64,000 nucleotides of DNA from UMGS363 sp964402055 (GTDB lineage Bacteria > Bacillota > Clostridia > Oscillospirales > Ruminococcaceae): the NCBI GenBank assembly GCA_964402055.1, contig CAYOAV010000001.1, forward strand, positions 34,493 to 98,492. The letters run 5' to 3'. The notes beneath the pieces were generated by a model. It ran no database searches, was not told the DNA's origin, and saw only the letters and a program-made list of their open reading frames with translations. Shown in pieces: positions 17,901 through 26,155 of the stretch; positions within the stretch are counted from its first letter, which is position 1, and each line of letters begins with the position of its first letter. The translations under genes and the position numbers were made by a program.

Positions 17901-18652
17901 ATGATACTGCAAGAGTTTTTGAACGTGCAGGTGCAGTTCCCGAAATTGTTGTAATTAAAAATCTTTCAGCTGCAGCACTTGAAGAAAGCGTTGCATATGT
18001 TGAAAAGGCTATCAAGAACTCACAGATAATTATGATCCCTGGCGGTTTTTCAGGCGGTGACGAGCCTGACGGTTCAGGTAAATTCATTACTGCATTCTTC
18101 CGCAATCCACGAATCAAGAACGCTGTTCATGATCTTATGGATAACCGTGACGGACTTATGCTTGGTATCTGCAACGGCTTCCAGGCCCTTATCAAGCTTG
18201 GACTTGTCCCCTACGGCCATATCGTTGATATGAAGGATGATTCTCCTACTCTCACATTTAACACTATCGGTCGTCATCAGTCAATGATGGTCAATACTAG
18301 AATTTCCTCAAACAAATCGCCATGGCTTGCAGGTTGTGAAGCAGGTGATATTCACAGAATAGCAATTTCCCATGGAGAAGGTCGCTTCGTTGCTTCTGAA
18401 GAGCTTATCAAGCAGCTTGCAGATAACGGACAGATCGCAACACAATATGTTGATCTTTCAGGCACTCCTACTATGGATATTCGCTTCAATCCGAATACTT
18501 CTATTGACGCAATCGAGGGTATCACTTCACCTGATGGAAGAATCCTCGGTAAAATGGGACATAGCGAACGTATCGGACGTGACATTTGCAAGAATGTATC
18601 AGGTGAAAAGGATCAGAAAATCTTCGAAAACGGAGTAGCATATTTTAATTAA
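14945..18652 (+). CDS. purL: Phosphoribosylformylglycinamidine synthase, single-chain form
   Basis: 1235 residues. It converts FGAR, glutamine and ATP to FGAM in purine synthesis. This is the long fused form: an N-terminal PurS-like part, two AIRS-type ATP-binding halves (TYWSDHCRHTTFST, FKNETHNHPTEIEPFGGA, GRTGRDGCGGATGSSKS), and a C-terminal class I glutaminase with the nucleophile Cys in MLGICNGFQALIKLG and its oxyanion strand VFPGTNCEYDTA. Bacillus instead has separate PurS, PurQ and PurL. The start follows AAGGAGCG. The 139 bases before it show no recognised riboswitch. A very strong terminator follows. Confidence 0.98.
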   Translation: MSVFRIYVEKKPEFAVEAKNLLADVKTALRLDKLRNIRILNRYDAEDISEADFKLAIGNVFSEPAVDITFSKLPELGENESVFAVEYLPGQFDQRADSCEQCIQILTQGERCKIRNARVYIVDGKLSVSEISALKAYIINPVESREASLDEVSTLATEYDIPTEIAVLENFIYLGEAELVDFIAKYGLAMDLDDIKFCQKYFKDTEKRDPTITEIRMIDTYWSDHCRHTTFSTIIDNAEINADYIKKTYDEYLNAREELGRTNKPITLMDIATIAAKKLKKDGILKDLDESEEINACSVQIKVDVDGDMQDWLLMFKNETHNHPTEIEPFGGAATCLGGAIRDPLSGRSYVYQAMRVTGAANPLVPVEDTIHGKLPQRKITVGAANGYSSYGNQIGLATGHVSEVYHPGYVAKRLEIGAVIAAAPKDNVIREVPEPGDVVILLGGRTGRDGCGGATGSSKSHTEASLESCGAEVQKGNPPVERKLQRLFRNPDVTHMIRRCNDFGAGGVSVAIGELTDGLIIDLNAVPKKYDGLDGTELAISESQERMAVVVRKTDAEKFIAEAEKENLEATLVAVVTEEPRLRMNWNNNTIVDLSREFLNSNGAEKHTDIAVPLPVTSQLKTYTDCADSWEALMTNLNVCSQKGLVERFDSTIGAGTVLMPYGGAYQLTPTQAMAAKIPVLKGETNTCSIMGWGFNPYVSDKSPYHGAIAAVIESVAKVVAAGGSYKRCWLTFQEYFERTQNNPTRWGKPFAALLGAYKAQIELGCGAIGGKDSMSGTFENIDVPATLVSFAVSTGNSKSIISPEFKKAGNKVILIAPEYDENNLPKFDSIRSCFEKVEKLIADGSAVSAWAVGFGGVAEAVAKMSLGNKIGFRFDKKLSEDTLFYSRYGSFVIELNGDPFTVENVIGETIEEYKIDCKDYVVDMTAIQKKWEDKLEPVFPCNIKTTDKPAKVFTYTASERVAPTIHTAKPRVLIPVFPGTNCEYDTARVFERAGAVPEIVVIKNLSAAALEESVAYVEKAIKNSQIIMIPGGFSGGDEPDGSGKFITAFFRNPRIKNAVHDLMDNRDGLMLGICNGFQALIKLGLVPYGHIVDMKDDSPTLTFNTIGRHQSMMVNTRISSNKSPWLAGCEAGDIHRIAISHGEGRFVASEELIKQLADNGQIATQYVDLSGTPTMDIRFNPNTSIDAIEGITSPDGRILGKMGHSERIGRDICKNVSGEKDQKIFENGVAYFN

Positions 18653-18664
18653 TCAAAATAGAAT

Positions 18665-18702
18665 TGCCGCAAATGTGTTTTTCCACATTTGCGGCATTTT
18701 TT
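18665..18702 (+). terminator. Terminator after purL
   Basis: Thirteen perfect pairs (TGCCGCAAATGTG, 18665-18677; CACATTTGCGGCA, 18684-18696), loop of six, then TTTTTT. It sits between convergent purL and the peptide-binding protein gene. Confidence 0.96.
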
Positions 18703-20320
18703 AATCAAAATATTTCGCTTTACTGAAATCAATTGAATTTGTTATTGGATCATAATTAAGATCCTTTGTATTATTATCATAAATAAGATACACATTACCA
18801 TAGCAAATAGGAATAAAAACATATGAATTGATGATCGTACTTTCTGTATTTGTGTAAAGGTCTATGGCTTTACCAAGGCTATCCGCCTTCGATAACTGCG
18901 AAACATTTCCTGCTATCGCATATGCCGCCGAATTATCAATAAGTGAGTTGTCATTTGGCATAAAAAAGTCAAAATAACCATTTGCGGTACCACTCTCCGA
19001 GCTTATTTCAACCAAAGCAATGTCATACGTTTTATTTGAAAGCTTAAGATTATATTCATTCTCTGAAACGACCTCAACACCACAGAAAAAATTAAGATTT
19101 TCCTGCCATTGCTGAGTTATATCTGAAATCAACTCCGAACAGCCAAAGCTTTCAGGAACTGTTATGCGTATTCCGTCAATTGAAACCCAGCCATTATTCT
19201 TTAATTCGTTGTTCCACACTGTAAAGCTTTTATCCTTGTCATACAAATTCATACTTTCATCGGAAACAAGCTCACGATATTTTCGTCCCATTAGGGTAAC
19301 TCCCAGCGGAATTATTCCACAACCAGAGATATAATCGGGATTTTGTGAAACACTTCGTACAAATGATGTTGACAACGCTTCTCTTATTGATCTTGAAGAA
19401 AGATACTTGGAATTTGTATTAAAAATCAAGCCATAAGTTTTAGTCGCATAGCTGACATACTGATTTTTTGAAAATGTTTTTTCATCATAATTTGAAACAA
19501 CAGCACAATCAACGCTTCCGTCAATAAATTCGCTAAGTTCATCTGATTTTTTTATAAAAAAATTCAGACTGTAAGGATATGTATATTCATTTTCAGAGTT
19601 TTTTATATTTCTTCGGAGTATCATATAATTATTATCCCAATATGGATCATAATTCCATTCTTTAAGATAAAATGCACCATTTGAAGCAGATGTTTCAGCT
19701 GAAAGCCCATATCTACCCTTTGTAAATTCAAAAAAGGCTTTATTACAAGGTTTCGCACCTGTCAAAGTAAGCTTTTCAAGAAAATCAAAGCATGGATATT
19801 CCAATTCTATCTGTAAAGTATAATCACTTTCCGCCGTTACTCCAAGTTTATCAACTGAAAGTAGTCCTTTTGATACATCAGAAGCATTCTTTATACATAT
19901 AAAATCATCAATATAAGGCGAAAAAAGTGCATCACAATTATAAATACGCTGAAAAGCATATACAAAATCATCTGCCGTCATTTTTGCTTCAAAATCAGAA
20001 AGCGACTGCCAATATATGTCATGTCTCAATTCAAATGAGTATATAAGACCATCCTCTGAAATTGTATAGCTTTCAGCAGCATCTGCGGAAAGTGAGCCAT
20101 CAAGATTTTTTTTCACAAGTCCGCTCATCATATTCTCTATTACAATTATCGACTCTTCATCATCTGCAAGCTGTGGATCAAGATTTTGTGGATTACTTGC
20201 AAGATTATATTTAAAGGTATGCCCAGAGCCATCGTCTTCCTCACAGGCTGTAAAAACAAATAGCAAGGGAAATATCATAAAAAACGAAATTAAAGCCCGA
20301 CATAATATATTATTTTCCAA
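18701..20320 (-). CDS. ABC-type peptide/nickel-binding lipoprotein (family 5)
   Basis: 539 residues. A signal peptide ends in a lipobox (FVFTACEED), so it is a lipid-anchored extracellular solute-binding protein. The mature start (YNLASNPQNLDPQLADDEES) and SFELRHDIYWQ/MTADDFVYAFQRIYN are typical of the oligopeptide/dipeptide-binding family SBP_bac_5. No permease or ATPase genes are nearby, so it is an orphan component. Start codon is TTG with AAGGAGA eight bases upstream. The ligand cannot be deduced. Confidence 0.92.
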   Translation of the reverse strand: MENNILCRALISFFMIFPLLFVFTACEEDDGSGHTFKYNLASNPQNLDPQLADDEESIIVIENMMSGLVKKNLDGSLSADAAESYTISEDGLIYSFELRHDIYWQSLSDFEAKMTADDFVYAFQRIYNCDALFSPYIDDFICIKNASDVSKGLLSVDKLGVTAESDYTLQIELEYPCFDFLEKLTLTGAKPCNKAFFEFTKGRYGLSAETSASNGAFYLKEWNYDPYWDNNYMILRRNIKNSENEYTYPYSLNFFIKKSDELSEFIDGSVDCAVVSNYDEKTFSKNQYVSYATKTYGLIFNTNSKYLSSRSIREALSTSFVRSVSQNPDYISGCGIIPLGVTLMGRKYRELVSDESMNLYDKDKSFTVWNNELKNNGWVSIDGIRITVPESFGCSELISDITQQWQENLNFFCGVEVVSENEYNLKLSNKTYDIALVEISSESGTANGYFDFFMPNDNSLIDNSAAYAIAGNVSQLSKADSLGKAIDLYTNTESTIINSYVFIPICYGNVYLIYDNNTKDLNYDPITNSIDFSKAKYFD

Positions 20321-20383
20321 TTATAAATCTCCTTTTAATTCAAAATCTGTACTTTTTAAAAGCTAAAAAAGAAGCTTATAATA

Positions 20384-20412
20384 ATGATAACATTTTATGA
20401 TAAATATTTCAA
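20384..20412 (-). promoter_or_regulatory. Candidate promoter of peptide-binding lipoprotein
   Basis: Minus strand TTGAAA (20407-20412), 17-base spacer, TATCAT (20384-20389), just beyond the tsf terminator. Confidence 0.5.
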
Positions 20413-20420
20413 TAGTATTT

Positions 20421-20455
20421 TAAAAAAAAATCCGCCCGAAATTTCCGAGCGGATT
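20421..20455 (-). terminator. Terminator after tsf
   Basis: Hairpin arms AATCCGC (20429-20435) and GCGGATT (20449-20455), followed on the minus strand by a run of eight or more T. It ends the rpsB-tsf transcript. Confidence 0.9.
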
Positions 20456-20476
20456 AATAATTCTTAAATTCAGTTA

Positions 20477-21397
20477 TTACTTGGTGCCAGCCATATTTGC
20501 AACTTCTTCAGCGAAGTTGTCAACCTTCTTTTCAACACCTTCGCCTCTTTCAAAGCGAACATAGTCAACAACCTTGATAGAACCGCCAAGTGTCTTAGCA
20601 GCATTGTCAACATACTGCTTAACAGTCATCTTGTCGTCCTTAACGAATGCCTGATCAAGGAGGCAGTTTTCAGAATAATACTTACCAACCTTACCTTCAG
20701 CAATCTTAGCCTTAACCTGTTCAGGCTTAGAAGCCATCTTAGGATCTTCAGCCATCTGAGCCATGATAATAGTCTTTTCATTCTCAAGAACAGAAGCAGG
20801 AACAGAAGCTTCATCAAGATATGCAGGGTTCATAGCTGCAACCTGGAGTGCGCAATCCTTACCAACCTCAAATACCTTGTCAGCTGCAAGATCAGTATCA
20901 AGCTTAACCATTACGCCGATGCTTCCGCCACCGTGAACGTAAGGAACAAGGATACCCTCAAATCTCTGGAAACGACGGATAACCATGTTTTCTCTGATCT
21001 TAATAAAGAGATCCTGAAGAGTTTCCTCAACAGTCTTATCACCACCGCTGATAACTGTTGCCTTAAGAGCATCAACATCAGCAGGATTCTTTTCAATTAC
21101 AGTCTTTGCAACTGCAACGACGAATGCCTTAAATTCTTCGTTGTTTGCAGCGAAGTCTGTTTCAATATTTACTTCAACAACAGCACCGACATTTCCTTCA
21201 ACAACAGAAGTTACAATGCCTTCAGCAGCAACTCTGCCGCTCTTCTTAGCCTGTGTTGCAAGACCCTTTTCACGAAGAATGGTAACAGCCTTTTCAGAAT
21301 CGCCGTCAGCCTCTTCAAGAGCCTTTTTACAATCCATCATACCAACGCCAGTAGCTTTCATAAGATCCTTGATTTCTGCAATAGATGCCTTTGCCAT
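20477..21397 (-). CDS. tsf: Translation elongation factor Ts
   Basis: 306 residues. Guanine nucleotide exchange factor for EF-Tu. N-terminal UBA-like part has IKDLMKATGVGMMDCKKALEEADGD-type sequence, and the core contains VEVNIETDFAANNEEFK and YVHGGGSIGVMVKL. It follows rpsB by about 100 bases, the usual order. A GGAGG site lies seven bases upstream of the ATG. Confidence 0.99.
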   Translation of the reverse strand: MAKASIAEIKDLMKATGVGMMDCKKALEEADGDSEKAVTILREKGLATQAKKSGRVAAEGIVTSVVEGNVGAVVEVNIETDFAANNEEFKAFVVAVAKTVIEKNPADVDALKATVISGGDKTVEETLQDLFIKIRENMVIRRFQRFEGILVPYVHGGGSIGVMVKLDTDLAADKVFEVGKDCALQVAAMNPAYLDEASVPASVLENEKTIIMAQMAEDPKMASKPEQVKAKIAEGKVGKYYSENCLLDQAFVKDDKMTVKQYVDNAAKTLGGSIKVVDYVRFERGEGVEKKVDNFAEEVANMAGTK

Positions 21398-21494
21398 TTT
21401 AATTCCTCCAATTATATTGTAACCTATTAAGGTATAAATTCAATTAGGGCAGACATAATTATAAAATTGTGTCTGCCCGAAAAATGCGGATAAA

Positions 21495-22226
21495 TTATTC
21501 AGCGTCTGCTGCAGCTTCATCCTCTGCAACAACAGCTTCCTGTGTACCCTGTCTGCCTTCGATGATAGCGTCAGCCATAGCGCCTGCAATAAGCTTTACA
21601 GCTCTGATAGCATCGTCATTACCAGGGATAACGTAATCAACATCATCAGGATCACAGTTTGTGTCAACGATTGCTACAACAGGAATGCCAAGCTTCTTAG
21701 CTTCGGAAACAGCAATCTTTTCCTTACGGGGATCAACAACAAAAAGAGCACCAGGGAGCTTTTCCATTGTCTTTATACCGCCGAGGAACTTTTCAAGCTT
21801 TTCAATTTCAAGCTCGTGCTTAACAACTTCCTTCTTAGGGAGAAGGTTAAAAGTACCATCTTCCTGCATCTGGTGGAGCTGTTCAAGTCTTTTGATTCTT
21901 CTCTGAATGGTCTTGAAGTTGGTCATCATACCACCAAGCCATCTTGCATTTACATAATGAACATTAGCTCTGATAGCTTCTTCCTTAACAGAATCAGCAG
22001 CCTGCTTCTTTGTACCTACAAAAAGAACTGTGTCGCCGTTTGCAGCAACCTCACGAATAAAGCTATATGCTTCATCAAGCTTCTTTACAGTCTTCTGAAG
22101 ATCAATGATATAAATACCATTTCTTTCTGTAAAGATATAAGGTGCCATTTTAGGGTTCCATCTTCTTGTCTGGTGACCGAAATGTACGCCAGCTTCAAGA
22201 AGCTGCTTCATTGATACTACGCCCAT
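21495..22226 (-). CDS. rpsB: 30S ribosomal protein S2
   Basis: 243 residues, start MGVVSMKQLLEAGVHFGHQ, with NPKMAPYIFTERNGIYIIDL and ARWLGGMMTNFKTI. It is a standard-length S2 with an acidic C-terminal tail (VVAEDEAAADAE). First gene of rpsB-tsf, with its own promoter about 120 bases upstream, leaving a leader that could hold the S2 autoregulatory site known in other bacteria; I see no clear structure to prove that. Confidence 0.99.
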   Translation of the reverse strand: MGVVSMKQLLEAGVHFGHQTRRWNPKMAPYIFTERNGIYIIDLQKTVKKLDEAYSFIREVAANGDTVLFVGTKKQAADSVKEEAIRANVHYVNARWLGGMMTNFKTIQRRIKRLEQLHQMQEDGTFNLLPKKEVVKHELEIEKLEKFLGGIKTMEKLPGALFVVDPRKEKIAVSEAKKLGIPVVAIVDTNCDPDDVDYVIPGNDDAIRAVKLIAGAMADAIIEGRQGTQEAVVAEDEAAADAE

Positions 22227-22343
22227 GATTTTTCCTCCATATTGGTTTTAATTTTTATAACCTCCGCCCGACTTAGCTTAACATAAACTTGGAATTCACC
22301 AAGCACCAACTGTTAAAAGTACAAGCGTGCGAATTACTCGAAT

Positions 22344-22372
22344 ATTATATCACAAATCCCCAACAATTTCAA
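22344..22372 (-). promoter_or_regulatory. Sigma-A promoter of rpsB-tsf
   Basis: Minus strand TTGAAA (22367-22372), 17-base spacer, TATAAT (22344-22349), giving a leader of about 110 bases. Confidence 0.8.
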
Positions 22373-22387
22373 GAGCCAAACTACAGT

Positions 22388-22675
22388 TTATTTGCACAAA
22401 CTTTTTATTTTAGTATCAATCTTTTTTGGAGATATTGTCACATCAGATGAAACAAGTATCGTATCTGTACCGATCATTTCAATATCACGGCATTTTATGA
22501 TCATATCATCTTCCCTGCCCCATAATCCCCATAGCTTTCCTCTGCCGAAAATAATCAGTGACTTTATCATAAGGCTTTCCGAATCAAATTCTATGTCATC
22601 AACATAGCCAAGCTTACTTCCCGAGCGGATATTGATTACTTCCTTGTTTCTTATCTCATCAAAGGTATATTTCAT
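22388..22675 (-). CDS. YlmC/YmxH family PRC-barrel protein
   Basis: 95 residues from the ATG at 22675, which has AAGGAGA eight bases upstream; a more distant start adds residues across that site. The PRC-barrel pattern is plain: KEVINIRSGSKLGYVDDIEFD, then SLIIFGRGKLWGLWGREDD and IIKCRDIEMIGTDTILV. The family is linked to sporulation in clostridia and bacilli, but the molecular role is unknown. Last gene of the phoH-mutS2 group. Confidence 0.92.
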   Translation of the reverse strand: MKYTFDEIRNKEVINIRSGSKLGYVDDIEFDSESLMIKSLIIFGRGKLWGLWGREDDMIIKCRDIEMIGTDTILVSSDVTISPKKIDTKIKSLCK

Positions 22676-22737
22676 CACATACTCTCCTTCATAGTATTTT
22701 AATACCATAATATTAAAAGGAAAGCTTATACTATTCT

Positions 22738-25110
22738 TTATTTCAGCTCAATTACAGTAACTCCGTCCTCACCCTCTCCAAAAAGACCTGCACGGAAGCT
22801 TTTTACAGACGGATGGGATTTAAGATGCTTCTGGATTCCTGCACGAAGCACACCAGTTCCCTTACCGTGGATAACCGTTATCACTCCAGCTCCTGAAAGT
22901 ACAGCATTATCGATGAACATATCAAGCTCATGAACACCCTCATCGACCGCACAACCTCTTATGTCAAGCTCAAGCGACGGTTTTCTCTGCAATTTACTCT
23001 GAACGCCTGCTTTGGAAATTTTCTTATTCTGAACTGTCACCTTTGCATCATTTTCAATCAGACGAAGCTTGCTTATATTTACCTTTGTTTTCATTATTCC
23101 TGCTTGAACGAAAACATTTCCGCTGTTATCAGGGTCACTTGCAAGGATTCCTGTCTTATCAATATCAAAAATAAGAACCTTATCTCCTCTTTTCAGTGGT
23201 CTTGGAAGCTTATATTCCTTGCGTTCACGCTGTTGAACAGGGTTAGCGGTATCATACATTTTTCCCATTGCTGATTTCATACGGGATTTTGCATTCGCAA
23301 GATCAGCCTTATTCTGCTGTTTTTTCAAATCCTCAAGCTGATTTAAAAACTCATCGGACTGCATTCGGCAGCTTTCTACGATACGCATAGCCTGTATCCT
23401 TGCCTTTTCAAGCTCACTTTCTTTTTTATCATTAAGTTCGTCCAGCTCTTTTTCAAGCTGTGCCGTTTTTTCCGCCTGTTCATTTTTCAGCCGTTCCATT
23501 TCATTTTTTTGCTTTTCAAGCTCTGTTCTTGCCTTTTCAAGCGTTGAAACGACCTCTTCAAAGCGTTGATTTTCAGATGAAACAAGAGCTTTTGCACGGA
23601 AAATTATATTATCAGGCACACCAAGCTTTCTTGATATCGAAAAAGCATTTGATTTTCCTGGTGAACCGATTATAAGCCTATACGTTGGCTGCATTGTCGC
23701 CGTATCAAATTCACAGGAAGCATTCTCTATATCCTTTGTTTCAATAGCAAAAAGCTTCAGCTCCTGATAATGCGTTGTAACAAGAAGCTTTGCTCCCTTT
23801 TTTATCATATCCTCAATTATAGAAACAGCCAGAGCTGCACCCTCAACAGGGTCTGTACCAGAGCCAAGCTCATCAAGAAGAATAAGCGAATGTTCATCTG
23901 CCGCCTTAAGTATTTTAACCACACTGCTCATATGAGAAGAAAAGGTTGAAAGATTTTGCTCAATGCTTTGCTGATCTCCTATATTTACAAGTATATTTTC
24001 AAAAACTGAAACACGGCTTCCATCGGACGCAGGAATCATAAGTCCACACATCGCCATAGCCGTCAGCAAGCCTGTCGTTTTAAGAATGACAGTTTTACCA
24101 CCCGTATTCGGACCTGTAACTATAAGTGCCTGATAATCTCCTCCAAGATTAATATCAACAGGCACTACCTTATCATCAGCAATAAGCGGATGACGTGCTT
24201 TTTTCAGTTCTGTAACACCATCATCAGAAATAATAGGAATACAGCCTCTCATTTTTGCACCAAGGTTTGATTTTGCAAAGTAGAGGTTAAGCTCAGCACA
24301 GGTTTCATAATCAGCCGATAATGTTTCGGCACAGTATGAACAATCACCTGAAAGCTCTGCTATTATCCTTTCAATTTCCTCTTTTTCACGGCTTTTCAAT
24401 ATTTTTATATCATTATTAGCCTCAACAACCGACATTGGCTCAATAAAATAGGTTGAACCTGTTGCCGAAGTTGCATGAACAAGTCCTGGAACGTTTCCTT
24501 TATACTCCGCTTTAACAGGAAGAACGTAACGTCCGTCACGAATAGTAACAATATTTTCCTGCAAAGACTTCTGAACCTCAGAATTACGCACAAGCTTGTC
24601 AAGACTTTCTCTAATTTTAACTCCTGCCTGAGCTATTTTCCGTCTTATATCCGCAAGCTCATGGCTAGCCATATCGGATATTTCATCCTCGGATATTATA
24701 GCATTTTTTATTTTATCCTCAAGATAATTATTTGGAGTAAGAGATGAAAAAAGCTCTGAAAGAGATGTATCCTTTTCCTCTACCGATTTATACCAATCTG
24801 CAATAATACGAACCTGATAAAGCATTTGCCCGATATCAAGCAATTCACGCAACGAAAGACTTGCTCCCGAGGACGCTCTCCTGAGAGAACCTCTTATATC
24901 CTTAAAAGCAGTAAAAGCAGGTGTACCATATTTCACAGAAAGAGTAAATGCGTCTTCTGTTTTCTTCATCTCATTCTTAACCTTATCAAGGTCAGCCACA
25001 GGAGAAAGCTCCATAATCATTTCCTTTGTCCGTGTATTGGACGCTTCATCGCAAAGCATCTCTAAAATTTTATGTAGTTCAAGTGATTTATAATAATCAT
25101 TCATAATCAT
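22738..25110 (-). CDS. mutS2: Endonuclease MutS2
   Basis: 790 residues. MutS-type ATPase with Walker A VTGPNTGGKTVILKT and ABC-signature region NLSTFSSHMSSVV, Walker B ILLDELGSGTDP. A long coiled coil follows (about 515-610), then a C-terminal Smr nuclease domain with LDIRG and HGKGTGVLR. In Firmicutes MutS2 clears collided ribosomes or suppresses recombination rather than doing mismatch repair. ATG overlaps the recO stop (ATGA), and GGAGG lies seven bases upstream inside recO. Confidence 0.97.
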   Translation of the reverse strand: MIMNDYYKSLELHKILEMLCDEASNTRTKEMIMELSPVADLDKVKNEMKKTEDAFTLSVKYGTPAFTAFKDIRGSLRRASSGASLSLRELLDIGQMLYQVRIIADWYKSVEEKDTSLSELFSSLTPNNYLEDKIKNAIISEDEISDMASHELADIRRKIAQAGVKIRESLDKLVRNSEVQKSLQENIVTIRDGRYVLPVKAEYKGNVPGLVHATSATGSTYFIEPMSVVEANNDIKILKSREKEEIERIIAELSGDCSYCAETLSADYETCAELNLYFAKSNLGAKMRGCIPIISDDGVTELKKARHPLIADDKVVPVDINLGGDYQALIVTGPNTGGKTVILKTTGLLTAMAMCGLMIPASDGSRVSVFENILVNIGDQQSIEQNLSTFSSHMSSVVKILKAADEHSLILLDELGSGTDPVEGAALAVSIIEDMIKKGAKLLVTTHYQELKLFAIETKDIENASCEFDTATMQPTYRLIIGSPGKSNAFSISRKLGVPDNIIFRAKALVSSENQRFEEVVSTLEKARTELEKQKNEMERLKNEQAEKTAQLEKELDELNDKKESELEKARIQAMRIVESCRMQSDEFLNQLEDLKKQQNKADLANAKSRMKSAMGKMYDTANPVQQRERKEYKLPRPLKRGDKVLIFDIDKTGILASDPDNSGNVFVQAGIMKTKVNISKLRLIENDAKVTVQNKKISKAGVQSKLQRKPSLELDIRGCAVDEGVHELDMFIDNAVLSGAGVITVIHGKGTGVLRAGIQKHLKSHPSVKSFRAGLFGEGEDGVTVIELK

Positions 25111-25913
25111 TTTATCGCCTCCATAGAATCACATATCTTATGATAATAATCCAAAGAATCAAACTGATTTTTTATATGCACAAGCACATATTTTTCAGTC
25201 ACTTCATTAAGCTTCTTCTGAACCTCATCTGAAACCCTGAAATTAAACAATCTTTCCATTTTCACAAGTCCAATAAACTGTAAAGCACAAAAGGTTGCAT
25301 TGCTGATCTTCACATTCCAGTAATCTTCCTCAAAACCATTTTCCAAAAAACAATATTCACAATAAAAAACCGCCTTGTCTATTATAAAATACATGGGATC
25401 ATACTTATAATCGATACATTCTACACATCCAATGAGTTGAGGAATCAATCCTATTTCCGAAACAAATCGCAATTCAAAAATGCTTTTTATAAACTCACAG
25501 CTTCTTATGCCCTTATCGAGAAAAGACATACAATTAAGCATAAGCCTTAATATTTCATGCTCGTGCCTTTTATTCTCCGCAAGGACAGCATATCTGGCAA
25601 GCTCCCCGAAATAGCATACCAATGAGGTCTTTTTTATATCAAGCCTCAGATTATAAAAATCATGCTTTATCTCGCTGCTTTCAAGGTAAAATTTCTCCTT
25701 GTAAATCCTTATGCAAAAGGTTGAAAATGCAAACAGCTGCGTTGCGGCATGATTTTTTGACGTTATCTTTCTCGCACCCTTGGCAATAACATGGATAGTT
25801 CCGTTATTTTCCGTTAGAATGTTTAAATACTTATCGTTCTCGCCTATGTTCTTTTCTCTGATAACTATGCCGTCCAACGTAACTATATTGTGATCTGTCG
25901 TTTCATTTCTCAT
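25107..25913 (-). CDS. recO: DNA repair protein RecO
   Basis: 268 residues. An N-terminal OB fold (TLDGIVIREKNIGENDKYLNILTENNG) is followed by a helical region and a Cys pattern CVECID...CEYCFLE that suggests a zinc site. RecO loads RecA with RecR and anneals SSB-coated strands. The start is four bases past the yqzL stop, with GGGAGG inside that gene. Confidence 0.95.
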   Translation of the reverse strand: MRNETTDHNIVTLDGIVIREKNIGENDKYLNILTENNGTIHVIAKGARKITSKNHAATQLFAFSTFCIRIYKEKFYLESSEIKHDFYNLRLDIKKTSLVCYFGELARYAVLAENKRHEHEILRLMLNCMSFLDKGIRSCEFIKSIFELRFVSEIGLIPQLIGCVECIDYKYDPMYFIIDKAVFYCEYCFLENGFEEDYWNVKISNATFCALQFIGLVKMERLFNFRVSDEVQKKLNEVTEKYVLVHIKNQFDSLDYYHKICDSMEAIK

Positions 25914-25916
25914 TTT

Positions 25917-26087
25917 TCAAGCCTCCCAAGGTATTTTGCTGAAAAAAAGCGGCTCATCATCGGAATGACACACTAAACCATATTCCGCAGAATCGCCGCA
26001 CATAATTATGCCCTTATATTTAAGATAATCGGAAATTTTACCACTTTTTTCAAAGCTATCCCAAAGCAAATCACTTTCATCAATCAT
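25917..26087 (-). CDS. yqzL: YqzL family small protein
   Basis: 56 residues, starting MIDESDLLWDSFEKSGKISD and continuing YLKYKG. The tryptophan-to-YLxYK segment matches the YqzL signature (WxxFxKTGxIxxYLxYK), and Bacillus has the same era-yqzL-recO order. The C-terminal half (about 30 residues, with CGDSAEYGLVCHSDDEP) is longer than in the Bacillus protein. The ATG at 26087 has GGAGTG upstream. Function unknown. Confidence 0.85.
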   Translation of the reverse strand: MIDESDLLWDSFEKSGKISDYLKYKGIIMCGDSAEYGLVCHSDDEPLFFSKIPWEA

Positions 26088-26155
26088 AACCAAGCACTCC
26101 TATACATAATATATGCACATTCATAAACCATATTATGATTATTCCCCAGCAAAGC

